From Anaerolineales bacterium UBA6055 (GTDB lineage Bacteria > Chloroflexota > Anaerolineae > Aggregatilineales > Phototrophicaceae), in assembly GCA_002428985.1 (NCBI GenBank), contig DIYL01000006.1, positions 65,730 through 129,729 on the forward strand: a DNA stretch of 64,000 bases, written 5' to 3'. A program made the translations under genes and the position numbers. The notes below the pieces were generated by a model. It was given only the letters and a program-made list of their open reading frames with translations. It was not told the DNA's origin and searched no databases. Shown here piece by piece: positions 24,474-33,658 of the stretch; positions within the stretch are counted from its first letter, which is position 1; every line of letters starts with the position of its first letter.

Positions 24474-26387
24474 ATGATCCAAAGTCTACGACAGGATGGA
24501 TGTAAGTTATATGCTAAGGATACCAATGGTGATTGGTATGAATTCGCTGATCTTAGTCAGTGTAGTCCTGATATCATTATTCCCGGAGAAAACGGGAATC
24601 AGAAACGCTGTAATACCGCTTCATATTTTGCAGATCAATATTTTCAGGGTGTTTTCAATGAATCAATCCTTAAGTGGCAAGATTCAAATGGAGATGTTGC
24701 TGAATTTATTGATTTTGTGGCAACTGCGGCAGTAGGCATAATTGGTGCGGTAGTGGTTGTAGGAACTGCTGGGGCTTCCTTACCTGTGTGGGCAAGTGTA
24801 TTTGTTGCCACGGGTACGTTGACTACAGTTGCCTCTACAGGGGCTCCATCTGTAGCTGATGTTATCACTGACAAACTAGCAAATGCAGATGTATCTTTAG
24901 CAGAAATCGAGGCTAGCGATGGATTTTGGCCCGAAGTAAAACGTCGATTGTATTGTGTTATGCCTACACATGGTAAAATAGATCGAACAGTTCTCGAACT
25001 ATTTGCCCAAGAAGTTGAACAGATTCCAAATAAACTTGAGGCTGGGAAAATTCTTGGAACCATGATTCGTACTTTGGATGTGAACACAGCCAATAAAATT
25101 GCGCAATACGCAAATACCATTAACACAGGTGTATTGGCTGAATGCCAAGTCGGAGCTAACTGTGATAACCCTTGTGATCTTAGCACCAATACAAGTGGAG
25201 CATCTGTTACCCTCAAAAATGGTACGTCCAATACATGGATTATAGAAAGCCCAGCGACAGGTGACTTCCAAGTAACAGTCAGTACACCATTTACTACCCA
25301 CACATGTCAAATTCAATCCGTAAACTTAACATCTGGTAGTCTTGAGAATAATAGCGGACTTCCAATTGGTAATGTCTATATCGCAGAGACAAATCGAGGA
25401 AGTCTATTAAACACATATGAAGATCTTGAAGGTAAGTGCTTTACAAATATCTTCTTAACTAGTGAACTAGCATTCCAAGTCGAAATCACACTGGTAGATT
25501 GTGGTGCAGAGTTACCTCTGCCTGCATCAGGATGTGCACTACACACTGGTGATGGTATACCAGAGATACTACTTGAGTCAGGTACATATGGCGCATACGA
25601 TAATGTATATTTGCTGTTTGACGGACAATATCCAAACCTTGGCCCTGATGACTGGCACGAATACTATCTGAGTGATTCAAATGCCTGTTGTAGTCTAATC
25701 CAGTTACCAATCTCATCATCGGGCGAAGTACCACCACCAGATCCACCAGAATATGGTATTCTACCGACCGAAACCGAATACAAAGACTGTAACACAGGAC
25801 AATGGATAGATCTGACAACAGGCTTACCCAAAGAAGGTGAAACGCCACTCGAATTCAACGCGATTCGCTTCAAAGGTAATTATGCGATTCAGGTGGCACT
25901 CGTTCCGGCTTTTTTTGATTGGCCATATGTGTCGGATTTTGCCGAGAGTCCAAATGGTTGGAACGCGGGTGAACTAGATGGCAATCCCACGGCAGATTAC
26001 ATTAGCGACAATTGGCGATATACTGACATCAATTACAACGATATATACTACGGGCGTTTTTTGTCAATATCGGTTGATTTTGCAAATCCTGTCACAATCA
26101 CCGAGGTTACATTAAACTATGACTTTTATGCAGGTGGGTATGGAACGCCTAACGCCGTAATAAGAGCGTACTATCAGGGTGCGATTGTGTCTGAGCATAG
26201 GCGCGATACTGTAAATGGGACTGACCTAGTAATGCAGATGACACCCAATACACTGGTTGACCGTATCTACTTGTGGTTTAGATCAACTGTTGGTGCACCT
26301 AGTTCTGTAGAGGGTTATGCAGGTGTCATTAACATTAATGGAATTACTATATCAGGAGATGGATCATTTCCAACAGAGTTAACATGA
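24474..26387 (+). CDS. orphan phage- or surface-type structural protein, unknown
   Basis: 637 residues with a GGAGAAG site before the ATG. No signal peptide. The start (LRQDGCKLYAKDTNGDWYEFADLSQC) has the cysteine/tryptophan pattern I associate with phage-like virion or tail proteins of this bacterial group, but that is not certain. Residues about 80-125 form a glycine/alanine-rich hydrophobic hairpin that could span a membrane. The rest is Cys-containing beta-rich domains, the last (about 460-637, PNGWNAGELDG..) resembling a carbohydrate-binding or discoidin-like sandwich. No other phage gene is nearby. A+T-rich and flanked by gene fragments, so it was probably acquired. Confidence 0.6.
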   Translation: MIQSLRQDGCKLYAKDTNGDWYEFADLSQCSPDIIIPGENGNQKRCNTASYFADQYFQGVFNESILKWQDSNGDVAEFIDFVATAAVGIIGAVVVVGTAGASLPVWASVFVATGTLTTVASTGAPSVADVITDKLANADVSLAEIEASDGFWPEVKRRLYCVMPTHGKIDRTVLELFAQEVEQIPNKLEAGKILGTMIRTLDVNTANKIAQYANTINTGVLAECQVGANCDNPCDLSTNTSGASVTLKNGTSNTWIIESPATGDFQVTVSTPFTTHTCQIQSVNLTSGSLENNSGLPIGNVYIAETNRGSLLNTYEDLEGKCFTNIFLTSELAFQVEITLVDCGAELPLPASGCALHTGDGIPEILLESGTYGAYDNVYLLFDGQYPNLGPDDWHEYYLSDSNACCSLIQLPISSSGEVPPPDPPEYGILPTETEYKDCNTGQWIDLTTGLPKEGETPLEFNAIRFKGNYAIQVALVPAFFDWPYVSDFAESPNGWNAGELDGNPTADYISDNWRYTDINYNDIYYGRFLSISVDFANPVTITEVTLNYDFYAGGYGTPNAVIRAYYQGAIVSEHRRDTVNGTDLVMQMTPNTLVDRIYLWFRSTVGAPSSVEGYAGVININGITISGDGSFPTELT

Positions 26388-26394
26388 TTGTTAA

Positions 26395-26595
26395 GTTATA
26401 GCAATAACGAGTATAAATAGAGTACATCAAGTTCAAGCTTCTCACATTGTGAAGGGCTTGGATTTGCTTCCACGAGTTGACCGCTATAATCTTCTGGAAA
26501 TCTCCAGCGCATATGATCTCGATATTTATGATATAGGGACAAAACTGGAAAATTTTGGTTATTGCCCTCGGGTATTCTATAATGCGGCTATGTGA
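26395..26595 (+). pseudogene. C-terminal fragment of an unidentified gene
   Basis: An open frame of 66 sense codons preceded in frame by a stop at 26392-26394 and lacking any ATG near its beginning. It reads as plausible protein (GLDLLPRVDRYNLLEISSAY.. LENFGYCPRVFY) and ends in TGA. It starts 7 bases after the phage-like gene. The composition is protein-like, so it looks like the 3' remnant of a gene whose 5' part is gone, but no parent gene is in the window. Confidence 0.45.
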
Positions 26596-26649
26596 CCGAC
26601 TCAAACAAAAACGACCTGTGAAAGCGGATCCATAAGCACCCAGTTAAGA

Positions 26650-26697
26650 AGAATCGAGACCCAAAAGTTGAAAAGTAGCTGGTCTCGATTTTCTTTT
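26650..26697 (+). terminator. rho-independent terminator
   Basis: Perfect 10-base arms AATCGAGACC (26652-26661) and GGTCTCGATT (26681-26690), followed by TTCTTTT on the plus strand. Confidence 0.8.
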
Positions 26698-26699
26698 GG

Positions 26700-26883
26700 A
26701 CTTTGTATCGAGAGTGCGGGATATTAAGCTTTCGACTCTAGCGCGAAAGTCCTATCCCTTCACTAGCTTGTCTACATCGCGGAAGACTTTATTCAGGTTA
26801 GTTTTCTGAACAAGTGCATTATACAGCCGACGACTCATATCAGCGGAATCAGAGCGACGGTATGAGATAAAGGTTTGTGGCAT
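26700..26883 (-). pseudogene. truncated TIR-domain gene
   Basis: From an ATG at 26883 the minus strand encodes 43 residues starting MPQTFISYRRSDSADMSRRL and including VFRDVDKLVKG, the first half of a TIR domain (strand A, box 1 SYRRSDSA, and the BB-loop approach). A TAG at 26752-26754 ends it. Directly beyond the stop, the same frame goes on as DFRARVESLIS, which is what a TIR domain normally has next, then similarity is lost. This is a decayed TIR gene, not a functional small protein. Confidence 0.75.
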
Positions 26884-26946
26884 GGTTGTTACCAGTTGCA
26901 ATAAACGACTCGTAAATTATGACACATATAAGGGAACTATGCAACG

Positions 26947-26970
26947 AAAACAGGCGAGTAATCCCGCCTG
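26947..26970 (-). terminator. hemB terminator
   Basis: CAGGCG and CGCCTG form a stem just after hemB on the minus strand, followed there by TTTTCG. Confidence 0.75.
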
Positions 26971-26982
26971 CGATTGTCTAAA

Positions 26983-28008
26983 TTAACCCATCCATTTAAC
27001 CGCATCTTTAGCGAAATAGGTAATAATCATATCGGCTCCGGCACGTTTGATGCTGGTGATACTTTCCAGCGCTGTCCGTTCGAGGTCGAGCCAACCGCGC
27101 TCTGCCGCCGCATGAATCATCGCAAACTCACCACTCACTTGATATGCTGAGGTCGGTAGATCATAGTGACGTCGCAAATCACTCAAAATATCGAGGTAAG
27201 GTAACGCGGGTTTCACCATCAGCATATCCGCACCTTGTTCGACATCGAGCGCAATTTCTTTGAGGGCTTCGCGTCTATTGGCGGGATCCATCTGATACTG
27301 ACTCCGGTCACCAAAGCTTGGTGGACTTTCAGCTGCGTCACGGAATGGACCGTAAAACCCGCTCGAATATTTAGCGGCGTAGCTCATCACTGCTACTTGC
27401 GATTGATGATTATTATCCAATGCTTGCCGTATCGCTGCGACCATGCCATCAATCATGCCCGACGGCGCGATAATATCTGCACCTGCTTCTGCATGAACCA
27501 CCGAGGCTTGTTCTAGTAATTCAAGCGTCGGGTCATTGAGGAGATAGCCTTCCGGCAATTCGGGGTTATAGTGGTCGTTATCCGGCATATTGATAATGCC
27601 ACAGTGACCATGATCGGTATATTCACAGAAGCACATATCCGAGATCACAACCAGATCCGGTGCTGCTTCCTTTATCGCACGGATTGCCTGCGGGACGATG
27701 CCTTCTTTGCTAAAGTTATCGGTACCACACCAATCTTTATGTTCGGGAATACCAAATAAAATCACTGCTGGAATCCCAAGGTCGGCGATGTCTTTCGCTT
27801 CTTCGGCGAGTTTATCAACCGAGAGTTGAAATTGCCCCGGCATTGATGCGATTGGGCGTTTTTCATCCTCGCCAAAGCGCACAAATAGCGGAGCAATAAA
27901 ATCATCTGGCGTGACAATTGTCTCGCGCACCATCCGGCGGATACCTGTAGATAGGCGCAAGCGACGCGGACGTATCGTTAAGGGACGGTTTTCTGTTTTT
28001 TCAGTCAT
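26983..28008 (-). CDS. hemB: delta-aminolevulinic acid dehydratase (porphobilinogen synthase)
   Basis: 341 residues from the ATG at 28008 (GGATGAAC upstream); ATG at 28023 and TTG at 28032 are other possible starts. It condenses two 5-aminolevulinate molecules to porphobilinogen in haem and other tetrapyrrole synthesis. The two Schiff-base/active-site lysines are in YAAKYSSGFYGPFRDA and LMVKPALPYLD. The cysteine cluster DMCFCEYTDHGHCG shows the zinc-dependent type. Also RPRRLR near the start and APSGMIDGMV. Full length for the family. No other haem genes are in the window. Its own hairpin terminator follows. Confidence 0.97.
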   Translation of the reverse strand: MTEKTENRPLTIRPRRLRLSTGIRRMVRETIVTPDDFIAPLFVRFGEDEKRPIASMPGQFQLSVDKLAEEAKDIADLGIPAVILFGIPEHKDWCGTDNFSKEGIVPQAIRAIKEAAPDLVVISDMCFCEYTDHGHCGIINMPDNDHYNPELPEGYLLNDPTLELLEQASVVHAEAGADIIAPSGMIDGMVAAIRQALDNNHQSQVAVMSYAAKYSSGFYGPFRDAAESPPSFGDRSQYQMDPANRREALKEIALDVEQGADMLMVKPALPYLDILSDLRRHYDLPTSAYQVSGEFAMIHAAAERGWLDLERTALESITSIKRAGADMIITYFAKDAVKWMG

Positions 28009-28083
28009 GATAGGTTCATCCATAACAATCAAATTTAAGTGACACTGATAGTATCATAGGCGATTCTTATCACCCACAGGAGT

Positions 28084-28713
28084 TTACTCGGATTTCACCT
28101 CTGATGGGGGACGATCCAATGTGAAAAAGTCATTCAGGTGTGCATACCCACCACCCATCATACGCCCAATCGGATTATAGGCGTCTATGTCAATATAATT
28201 GCCTTCTTTATAGACACCATCTGCGAAGTGCATATACACAATCGTGCCAATCACAATATGTCCCCCACCGATACCTTCATTAATCGTCACAATCTGGTTC
28301 AGCTTGCATTCAAACGCAATCGGACTTTCGCCAACGCGGGGTGGTTTGACAATTGTCGATTCGACTGGAGTTAATCCAGCCCGTTCAAATTCATTGACTT
28401 CTGGTGGAGCTTCGACAGCCGTGATGTTCATCGCTTCGGCGGTGGCTTCATTGACAAAATTCACGACAAATTCCTCAGTCGCTTTGACGTTATTGTAGGA
28501 GTCTTTTTGTCCATCATCGCTATAACGATACCCCGGACAAAACATAACCGTCGGCGGGTTTGCACAAGCCGCTGTGAAGAAGCTATACGGCGCAAGATTG
28601 GGATTGCCGTCAGCATCAACTGTGCTAACCCATGCAATCGGGCGCGGGACAATGCTCCCTGTCATCAATTTATACATATCATGGGGGGCTAAATCTTTGG
28701 GATTGAGTTCCAT
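28084..28713 (-). CDS. flavin reductase-like FMN-binding protein
   Basis: 209 residues, AAGGAT ribosome site. The split-barrel FMN-binding fold shows in GSIVPRPIAWVSTVDADGN..NLAPYSFFTAACANPPTVMF, a later SYNNVKATEEFVVNFV, and SPIAFECKLNQIVTI..HIVIGTIV, as in the FlaRed/DIM6-NTAB family. Likely an NAD(P)H:flavin oxidoreductase or flavoprotein. It is the last gene upstream of hemB on the same strand (75 bases apart). A degraded piece similar to its C-terminal part may exist at 33503-33605. Confidence 0.9.
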   Translation of the reverse strand: MELNPKDLAPHDMYKLMTGSIVPRPIAWVSTVDADGNPNLAPYSFFTAACANPPTVMFCPGYRYSDDGQKDSYNNVKATEEFVVNFVNEATAEAMNITAVEAPPEVNEFERAGLTPVESTIVKPPRVGESPIAFECKLNQIVTINEGIGGGHIVIGTIVYMHFADGVYKEGNYIDIDAYNPIGRMMGGGYAHLNDFFTLDRPPSEVKSE

Positions 28714-28826
28714 TATGGGTATCCTTATGGGTCTTGTTTAGTATGCCAATATGATACCCATACATCCCATCAAATAAATCGTCTGCTAGGCAAACGTTAA
28801 TTTCGCTTCTATTAGAGAAATTTTGT

Positions 28827-28844
28827 GGGCGAGTTGCCCCGCCC
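28827..28844. repeat. GC-rich palindrome between genes
   Basis: GGGCG/CGCCC stem between the DUF2330 gene and the flavin reductase gene, in otherwise A+T-rich DNA. It belongs to the same sort of short gene-end palindromes as 16473-16502 and 37865-37884. Confidence 0.5.
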
Positions 28845-28857
28845 AACAGCATGTACA

Positions 28858-30864
28858 TTAACCGCGCAAACAACCGTAACCATTACTGAACGCATCCGCG
28901 ACTTGGCGCAAGGTTTGATCATATTGTTCAAACTCTTCCGGCACAGCCGATGCCACAACTAACCACCCTCGGATAGCCCGCAGATAGCCGACACGATCAC
29001 CTGTATCAAATTGTGCAACCCCTGTCTGATGACAATTATTCACATTAAATGCTCGCATATTATTGACGGTTTCTTCGCTTAACCCATAAGTTTCAGCGAG
29101 TTCATCAAAACCCCGCATATCATCATTAACCATACCGGAAAAGACACCTGACCGTAAAATTTCAATGCGCCCTGAGCCACCATCATCTGGCGAAATCACA
29201 ACTTCCCATGCACCGATACCAAGTTCATCGGGTTGGTAGAATTCCGTCCAACCTTCAGGGAATCCCATCAAAACCGACGATCCGAAGTAATCGTCTGGAA
29301 TTTCTGCGAGGGCGAGTGTATTGCGCAGTTGCGGGTGCATATAATACGTATACGACAGCATATGATTGGTCATTGCGTTGTATAGGCTTCGGTCAGTTGA
29401 ACGCAGTGTCAAATAGTAAAACCCAATATCGGGTTCATCAGCGTTACTGAATAGCGGATTATAGTCAAATAGGCGTGTATCGATGTTTTCAGGGCGTTCA
29501 TAATCTTCCCCTAAATTTAAAATCTGTCGAGGACCTGCATAAAATAAATCGCCTGTGATGGTGTATTGCAAGACGATTGCAAATTCACTCACACCATCAT
29601 AGAAATATGCGTCGAGTATCTCTGGCGTAACCGTTTGCGGTGCGTAAGCAATTAAGGAACGTTCATTATAGATTAGTGGTGTTTGTACCCAGCCATCTGG
29701 ATAACGGAATGTCGCTTGCCCCGGTAGCAAACTTTGATTGGGTAGTAAGGTCTGGTTTGGTAGTAATTGCTCGATCTCACTCGTATCAAACTCGCGTGTG
29801 GAACATCCCCAATAGTGCAACGGATCAACATGATCTTCAAGCTGGATCGTACGTGGTACATGATTTTGTAATGTATCCGGCACAAAGCTAGGATCAATTG
29901 TCATTTGGTCGGGCGATAATTGCGCCCGTAATCGTGTTACAAACGGATACGAATTAATCAAATCAACGAGGTAAGGTTCTTCGATCACAGTCTCATTGAT
30001 TTCCAGTAGATTTACGGAAGGCATCGCATATTCAGTAATGAATGCCCGTCCGTCGTGTTTATCCTGAATATCGTTCCGCGCATTTAAATAATCGGATGTC
30101 GCATCATTAAAGTCCCACGGTGTGCGTAATTGGGATGTGGTGCGGAAGCTCCCAAAATCGACTTCAGCATGGACATAATTCTCTGGCGAATAGGGTGAAT
30201 TCCCAAAGATCCAGACGAGCACAGGCATATTGTCTAATGCAGCGACAGCCGTCAAACGTAACGGAATCACTGGCTTATCCGATTTATATGTCATAACTAC
30301 GGGTTGAATATCACCGACATCGGCATCGTTCGAAAGCTTCATTGCAACGAAATACATACCCTCAATCACATATTCGGCGATTATCGGCTCCATCGGTTCG
30401 GTCACAATATAACCGTTGTCACGTAACCAGTCGATTAGTTCACGTGGGTTATCACTACCGATGATGGCATAGTCATAAGGTCCGAGGTTGCCTTCTTCGA
30501 GGAAACCACCGCCACCACCACCGAGTCCACCATAATTCCAGACGACGCCACGGCAATAATTAGGTGGTGGATTCATGCGCGGGTTGGTTGCATTTTGTAT
30601 AACATCCAATGCCGAGGTTGGTGCGACATCCAATTCAGGAATGCTGGGTACAGGGACAACCCAACTAAAATCTTCGGCTGATCCTTCATAATCTATGCCG
30701 ACAATTGCTGAGATGGTCTCGTCGTCATTCATTGTAAATATAATACGCTCTGCGCTCTGGTCGACGGGTGTGTTGGTACAGAAGAAGCCGCCACATGCCG
30801 ATGTGACGTTGATCGCGAGTATGCCTAAACATAGAGCAATACTTCCTAAAATAAATTTCTTCAT
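28858..30864 (-). CDS. DUF2330 family exported protein (downstream copy)
   Basis: 668 residues, GGAGAT ribosome site, signal peptide (FILGSIALCLGILAINVTSA) ending at CGGFFC, the cysteine-glycine motif that opens DUF2330 proteins. Next come PVDQSAERIIFTMNDD and DFSWVVPVPSIPEL, also typical. A Gly-rich stretch (YGGLGGGGGGF) lies near 120. The family is exported, widespread in Myxococcota and Chloroflexota, and has no assigned function. Paralogous along its whole length to the gene at 30907-32901, 42 bases upstream on the same strand: a tandem duplication, probably one operon. Confidence 0.9.
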   Translation of the reverse strand: MKKFILGSIALCLGILAINVTSACGGFFCTNTPVDQSAERIIFTMNDDETISAIVGIDYEGSAEDFSWVVPVPSIPELDVAPTSALDVIQNATNPRMNPPPNYCRGVVWNYGGLGGGGGGFLEEGNLGPYDYAIIGSDNPRELIDWLRDNGYIVTEPMEPIIAEYVIEGMYFVAMKLSNDADVGDIQPVVMTYKSDKPVIPLRLTAVAALDNMPVLVWIFGNSPYSPENYVHAEVDFGSFRTTSQLRTPWDFNDATSDYLNARNDIQDKHDGRAFITEYAMPSVNLLEINETVIEEPYLVDLINSYPFVTRLRAQLSPDQMTIDPSFVPDTLQNHVPRTIQLEDHVDPLHYWGCSTREFDTSEIEQLLPNQTLLPNQSLLPGQATFRYPDGWVQTPLIYNERSLIAYAPQTVTPEILDAYFYDGVSEFAIVLQYTITGDLFYAGPRQILNLGEDYERPENIDTRLFDYNPLFSNADEPDIGFYYLTLRSTDRSLYNAMTNHMLSYTYYMHPQLRNTLALAEIPDDYFGSSVLMGFPEGWTEFYQPDELGIGAWEVVISPDDGGSGRIEILRSGVFSGMVNDDMRGFDELAETYGLSEETVNNMRAFNVNNCHQTGVAQFDTGDRVGYLRAIRGWLVVASAVPEEFEQYDQTLRQVADAFSNGYGCLRG

Positions 30865-30906
30865 GCTTTTTATCTCCGTTATTTATATTTGTTTTATCCT
30901 TCACCT

Positions 30907-32901
30907 TTATCCACAACGTAAATAACTATCGTCCACTGTGTCTGCGATTTGCTTCAATAAATCGTTGTGTTGCTCAAACTCATCAGGGGTGGCTGATACT
31001 GTAACAATCCATCCAAATTCAACATGCATATACCCATGCCGTTCATCTGTTTGATATTCAACTACGGGGAAATCATCACAAGTCTCACGGTTGTATTCTT
31101 GAATCTGCAAGACTGTTTCATCTGATAGTTGTAAGTTGTCAATAAAATCTTGTGCAAGTGTTTGATCTTGTGAAGCTAAGAATCCTCGCCACGCATCTGT
31201 CCAAAACAAATCAACTTGAAGCGAGCTATCATCTGTTGGCTGAATGACGAGATGGCGTTCAGAAGTTACAGATGCAAACCACCCATCAGGGAATCCTATC
31301 ATTAGCGGTTCAATGATGTCTTCTTCATCTGATTCATCACCATCTAAGACTAGCACACGCTGGAACTCTGGGTGTGCGTAGAATTCATAACTTCGCAGGT
31401 ATTCCTCAATTGCAAGGTACAGCTGTTCGTTCTCTGCCCAATCAGTACGGGATGTAATAATTTCAAATCTTTCATCAACGTAGCCCATATAGGGAAGCAA
31501 ATCTTTGTAGGCAAACCCATACCCATGAACACCAGGCTGATAATAATAATCATTGCCAATCAATACCTGAGAAACTGAATACTCATAGTTACGATGGCTT
31601 TGCCCAACATCAATTAGATGTAATAACATAGGAAATTCGGGTTCATGAAACAATGCGGCTCTGACCTGCTCTAGCGTGACAGATTGAGGTGCATACACAT
31701 CTAAAATAACATCACGATCTGATGTAACCTGAGAGCGCACCCAACCTTCAGGATACCGGAGTTGGAAATCACGAATGGGTGTTATGTTTGTTAATAACTC
31801 TGAAAAATAGTCAAGATCTATATGTTGATTCGAACACTCCCAATAAGTTAACGGATCAACATAATCCACGAGGTTGACAGTACGCGGTTGTTCTGTTTGT
31901 TGTTCGGCAGGTGTGAATATTGGATCGTATAAAACAGGTAATGGGTCGACTTGTGTATAAAATCGTGTCACATACTCATATTGTTCGATGAGATTAGCAA
32001 GCGGTGTGCCCTCATGAATGGTCTCACTGTGTTCATGTAAGTCGGATGATGGCATAGCATATTCGCGCGTAAACACCAACCCATCATGATTCTCTTGAAT
32101 TTGTCGGAGTGCTAACCAATAGTCAATTTGTAGATTGTGGTTATCATCTTCACTTCGTAATTCAGATGGTGCACGAAATGTCGAAAAATCAACCGGAATA
32201 TTAGGATAATTACCGACCTCATAGAATTGACCAGCAAATACCCAAACGTTTAAATGTGAAAATCTTGTTTGTCCAATTGCGTTCAAGCGAAGAGGTAATA
32301 TCACAGTATCTGAGGGATATGTCAGCGTAATTGTGCGAATAAATCCACCGAAAAATGTTTCAAAATCTGTTTGAATATTCACAGCGACAATATACATATC
32401 ATCCGCAAAATAGTCTGCAATTGTATCCTCTATTTCCGATGTAAACGCTAGTTCATTGTCTACTAGCCATGTATTGAGCGCTGTTACATCATCTGGGGAA
32501 AATACTGTAAAATCTGCAATCTCCCCGATGACATCCGCATAACTATGTCCTATTTCGCTAGCAAAATACGGCGCACTGCCAAGATGGCAATAATTGCGTG
32601 GTGCATTGAGAAGAGGGGTTGTCGACCAATCCAGTGTTGGTAATCTTGTATCATGGAGATTAAATTCTATCGTCGGCTCTGCTGTGACAGGTATTAACCA
32701 AGTAAAGTCGCTCTCTTGACCGCTATATTCTACAGCTAATGTCATCGACACAATGTCATCATCGATTGTAAAGATCACTTTTTGGTCTTGTATAAAGACA
32801 GGTGTCTCTGTTTCTTGGCATAGAAATCCGCCACAAGCGTATGCAATGTTAGCGACATATAGCATGCTCAGACACACAAATAACAGGCACAGATATTTCA
32901 T
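30907..32901 (-). CDS. DUF2330 family exported protein (upstream copy)
   Basis: 664 residues from the ATG at 32901, which has GGGGAG upstream; the longer frame to 32961 lacks a signal sequence at its start. Signal peptide (YLCLLFVCLSMLYVANIAYA), then CGGFLCQ, IFTIDDD and DFTWLIPVTAEP as in DUF2330. The copies share order and many short motifs (EYAMPS, PLTYWEC or PLHYWGC, RYPEGW or RYPDGW, VVSATP..FEQ at the end) but are far from identical, so the duplication is old. Function unknown; secreted or envelope-bound. Confidence 0.9.
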   Translation of the reverse strand: MKYLCLLFVCLSMLYVANIAYACGGFLCQETETPVFIQDQKVIFTIDDDIVSMTLAVEYSGQESDFTWLIPVTAEPTIEFNLHDTRLPTLDWSTTPLLNAPRNYCHLGSAPYFASEIGHSYADVIGEIADFTVFSPDDVTALNTWLVDNELAFTSEIEDTIADYFADDMYIVAVNIQTDFETFFGGFIRTITLTYPSDTVILPLRLNAIGQTRFSHLNVWVFAGQFYEVGNYPNIPVDFSTFRAPSELRSEDDNHNLQIDYWLALRQIQENHDGLVFTREYAMPSSDLHEHSETIHEGTPLANLIEQYEYVTRFYTQVDPLPVLYDPIFTPAEQQTEQPRTVNLVDYVDPLTYWECSNQHIDLDYFSELLTNITPIRDFQLRYPEGWVRSQVTSDRDVILDVYAPQSVTLEQVRAALFHEPEFPMLLHLIDVGQSHRNYEYSVSQVLIGNDYYYQPGVHGYGFAYKDLLPYMGYVDERFEIITSRTDWAENEQLYLAIEEYLRSYEFYAHPEFQRVLVLDGDESDEEDIIEPLMIGFPDGWFASVTSERHLVIQPTDDSSLQVDLFWTDAWRGFLASQDQTLAQDFIDNLQLSDETVLQIQEYNRETCDDFPVVEYQTDERHGYMHVEFGWIVTVSATPDEFEQHNDLLKQIADTVDDSYLRCG

Positions 32902-33043
32902 TGATGACTCCCCATAAATTGCCTTGCATTCATATATAGCATGATGCCAGTAGATGCGCAATCACATGACGATGAGACTACGCTTCTACTATGATTGGGG
33001 GACGATGCAGTTGTTGTTATTGCTTCATCAATGCTGGAACAGA

Positions 33044-33409
33044 CTATGCAACATGAAGATAGTGTTCGAGGGCAGCACGCAATTCTTGTTGATTAATTGG
33101 GCGTTTGAGAAATGTATCACATCCGGATTCTTGAGCTTGTATCGGATCCCCTGCCGCTGATAAGGCAATAATTGGGATATTTGCGGTTGCTGGATCAGAT
33201 TTGAGCTTCGCTGCTGTATCATATCCTGTCCATGTGGTCGATGGCATCCGCAAATCTGTGATCACCAAATCTGGTTCATGGATTGTCGCCATATCATAAC
33301 CATCTTCACCCGTGTAAGCGATATATACATCAAATCCATATACCTCAAGTGTGGCTTGCAGAACATGGGCGTTATCGTGGTTATCATCAATAATTAAGAT
33401 CGTCGGCAT
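33044..33409 (-). CDS. stand-alone response regulator receiver domain
   Basis: 121 residues, AGGAGCAA before the ATG. CheY-like: acidic pair Asp8/Asp9, phosphoacceptor Asp52 (DLVITDLRMP), Ser84 (ALSA) and Lys102 (LKRP). No output domain and no histidine kinase gene in the window, so it must receive phosphate from a distant kinase and act by protein binding. The 'RPIN..EL..ALEHYL' end is complete. Confidence 0.92.
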   Translation of the reverse strand: MPTILIIDDNHDNAHVLQATLEVYGFDVYIAYTGEDGYDMATIHEPDLVITDLRMPSTTWTGYDTAAKLKSDPATANIPIIALSAAGDPIQAQESGCDTFLKRPINQQELRAALEHYLHVA

Positions 33410-33502
33410 TGTATTGCTCCTACCTATGGTGCCTCAATGTACATTGTATTTAGAGTATATAGGATGTTTTTTGAAAGTTTTATTTAGGTTTATTTTGATA
33501 TG

Positions 33503-33605
33503 CAGAATAGGCACTTGATCGGACTGAGGTGTATCCATTACCTCACCAATCGTTACAATTTGGTTGAGTCGATGTCACAGTCTAATTTAAATGCGCGACA
33601 AGCCA
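33503..33605 (-). pseudogene. possible flavin-reductase fragment
   Basis: On the minus strand two adjoining frames read FKLDCDI and LNQIVTIGEVMD, which together match the ECKLNQIVTI segment of the flavin reductase at 28084-28713 apart from a frameshift. The DNA match is short. This may be a decayed copy of such a gene in the 250-base gap before the GMC oxidoreductase gene. Confidence 0.3.
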
Positions 33606-33658
33606 CAACAGATTCTTGTACAATGATACATAATAGTCATGATTCAAGTTGAAATGAG

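Noticed and set aside
26347..26604. Minus-strand 85-codon frame
   Set aside because: It overlaps the end of the phage-like gene and the plus-strand fragment; no start signal or protein-like pattern.
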